Below, piece after piece: positions 36,047 through 36,807 of a stretch of 36,807 bases of DNA. The DNA is from Actinophytocola sp. (GTDB taxonomy: Bacteria; Actinomycetota; Actinomycetes; Mycobacteriales; Pseudonocardiaceae): contig WHUB01000004.1 of NCBI GenBank assembly GCA_009377395.1, forward strand, positions 84,468-121,274, read 5' to 3'. Each line of letters begins with the position of its first letter. The first letter of the stretch is position 1. A model generated the notes under the pieces. It did not search any database and was not told where the DNA came from. It worked only from the letters and a program-made list of their open reading frames with translations. The translations under genes and the position numbers were made by a program.

Positions 36047-36064
36047 GCGACACGATCGTGTCGC
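36047..36064. other. 18-bp perfect palindrome
   Basis: GCGACACGATCGTGTCGC is a perfect 18-bp palindrome 35 bp before the IS30 end. It could be a terminator stem, a protein operator or part of the IS target region. It does not resemble the KstR or KstR2 motifs. Confidence 0.6.
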
Positions 36065-36115
36065 GCGTTCGAGAACAAGCACTGAGGAGTACAGGGCGGA
36101 TTCAATTGGTGGTCG

Positions 36116-36140
36116 CAACACCTTGATCGTGGAGGTGTTG
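36116..36140 (+). promoter_or_regulatory. hairpin masking the transposase ribosome-binding site
   Basis: CAACACC (36116-36122) pairs with GGTGTTG (36134-36140) around an 11-nt loop. The right arm includes the last two bases of the GGAGG site (36131-36135) and ends just before the ATG at 36142. A transcript entering from outside the element would form this stem and reduce transposase translation. Confidence 0.55.
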
Positions 36141-36141
36141 A

Positions 36142-36807
36142 ATGGGGCGGCCATCGGGGTGGATGACGACGGTGACGGGCAGGCCAGCGATGCGGTCGCC
36201 AGGCAGGCCACCGATCCGTCGTGATGTGGAGCGGGCGTTCTGGATCAAGATCGCCGAGGGATTGACCAGTGAGGACGCTGCGGTCGCATGCGGCGTGTCG
36301 GGGCCAGTCGGCTCGCGGTGGTTCCGGGAACGTGGCGGCATGCCGTCGATCCAGTTGGCTCCGTTGTCGGGCCGGTACTTGTCGTTTCGCGAGCGGGAAG
36401 AGATCGCTCTGGCCCGGGCGCAGGACGTGGGTGTGCGTGAGATCGCTCGTCGTCTGGCTCGGTCGCCGTCGACGATCTCGCGCGAACTTCGACGTAACGC
36501 GGCCACGCGCGGCGGTCAGCTGAACTACCGGGCAGGGATCGCGCAGTGGAAGGCCGAGTTGATGGCGCGACGCCCAAAGACGGCCAAGCTGGTCACCAAC
36601 ACCGAACTCCACGAGTACGTGCAGGGTCGACTTTCCGGGGTGATCCACGCTCCCGACGGGGCACCGGTTCCCGGCCCGGTGACCCAGGGATGGAAGGGCC
36701 GCAACAAGCCGCGCCGTCAGGACCGGCGCTGGGCGACGGCGTGGAGCCCCGAGCAGATCGCGAACCGTCTGCCGGTCGACTTCCCGGATGATGAGTCCAT
36801 GCGCATC
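36142..36807 (+). CDS. IS30-family transposase, N-terminal part (open at window edge)
   Basis: 222 codons are visible from ATG 36142 with no stop before the window end. An N-terminal helix-turn-helix (about 32-65: WIKIAEGLTSEDAAVACGVS...) precedes the IS30-type HTH at about 76-120 with LSFREREEIALARAQDVGVR and EIARRLARSPSTISRELRRN. A basic linker (RPKTAKLVTN) and WSPEQIANRLPVDFPDDESM, typical just before the DDE catalytic core, follow; the core itself is outside. GGAGG (36131-36135) is 6 nt upstream of the ATG. Codon use is less GC-biased at third positions than in the steroid genes, in line with a mobile origin. Intactness cannot be judged. Confidence 0.88.
   Translation, partial: MGRPSGWMTTVTGRPAMRSPGRPPIRRDVERAFWIKIAEGLTSEDAAVACGVSGPVGSRWFRERGGMPSIQLAPLSGRYLSFREREEIALARAQDVGVREIARRLARSPSTISRELRRNAATRGGQLNYRAGIAQWKAELMARRPKTAKLVTNTELHEYVQGRLSGVIHAPDGAPVPGPVTQGWKGRNKPRRQDRRWATAWSPEQIANRLPVDFPDDESMRI

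Larger units (their letters stand above)
36099..36807 (+). mobile_element. IS30-family insertion sequence, left end (truncated by window)
   Basis: A transposase gene of IS30 type starts at 36142 and runs off the window. The sequence before it, GATTCAATTGGTGGTCGCAA (36099-36118), is the likely left terminal inverted repeat, judged from its position about 45 bp before the gene and its resemblance to IS30-type ends. The right end is not in the window, so the exact boundary and target duplication cannot be confirmed. Confidence 0.65.

Noticed and set aside
35914-36126. Open frame of 70 codons after the lipocalin-like gene
   Set aside because: It overlaps inverted repeats and the IS end, has no ribosome site and an Arg/Pro/Ser-rich translation without recognisable features.

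Overview
The window is high-GC actinobacterial DNA with dense operons, frequent GTG starts, 4-base ATGA/GTGA gene overlaps and TANNNT -10 boxes. Its gene content is a steroid (cholesterol/phytosterol) catabolic island. The genes match the Mycobacterium tuberculosis Rv3515c-Rv3569c region in content and partly in order, but with many extra genes. The extra genes, the intergenic 22-bp repeats and the overall style suggest a Pseudonocardiales-type actinomycete (inference; the sequence alone does not name the genus).

Layout. (1) 81-2385 (+): hsaD-hsaC-hsaB, ring A/B meta-cleavage; hsaA must lie outside the window. (2) 2386-2593: a 22-bp-periodic intergenic repeat array between convergent operons. 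(3) 2594-8184 (-): fadD3-echA-fadE31-fadE32-fadE33, and divergently 8281-11974 (+): fadE30-ipdF-kstR2-fadA6. Together these degrade the C/D-ring remnant HIP and carry its TetR repressor; a KstR2-type operator lies between fadD3 and fadE30. (4) 11979-13058: a small non-steroid island with a YjbR-like gene and a decayed AbiEii-type nucleotidyltransferase toxin module. (5) 13059-16437 (-): echA20-ipdA-ipdB-ipdC, divergent from two SDR genes (16531-18200, +), with a second KstR2-type operator between them. (6) 18188-21219 (-): fadA5-SDR-DapB-like reductase, divergent from 21382-26241 (+): cyp125-SnoaL-like-DUF1214-like-SDR-sulfotransferase-like, with two KstR boxes between. (7) 26224-26316: a second repeat array, again between convergent genes. 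(8) 26338-29532 (-): DUF35 protein-ltp4-ltp3, divergent from an acyl-CoA synthetase (29622-31196, +), with two KstR boxes between. (9) echA19 (-) divergent from fadD19-NMO-like-unknown lipocalin-like gene (+), with one KstR box between. (10) 35914-36807: hairpins, a long palindrome and the left end of an IS30-family insertion sequence cut by the window edge.

How it works together. CYP125, FadD19, EchA19, FadA5 and Ltp3/Ltp4 shorten the sterol side chain (KstR regulon). HsaBCD open rings A/B and release HIP. FadD3, IpdF, FadE30, IpdC, EchA20, IpdAB, FadE31-33 and FadA6 convert HIP to central metabolites (KstR2 regulon). Less understood parts are the thiolase-like pair that lacks the thiolase Cys-His-Cys residues and its double-DUF35 partner, a crotonase in the fadD3 operon lacking both catalytic glutamates, and several uncharacterised genes placed under KstR-type promoters. 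A notable regulatory pattern is that in three KstR promoters the last two bases of the operator are the first two bases of the -10 box, and two of these promoters appear to make leaderless mRNAs.
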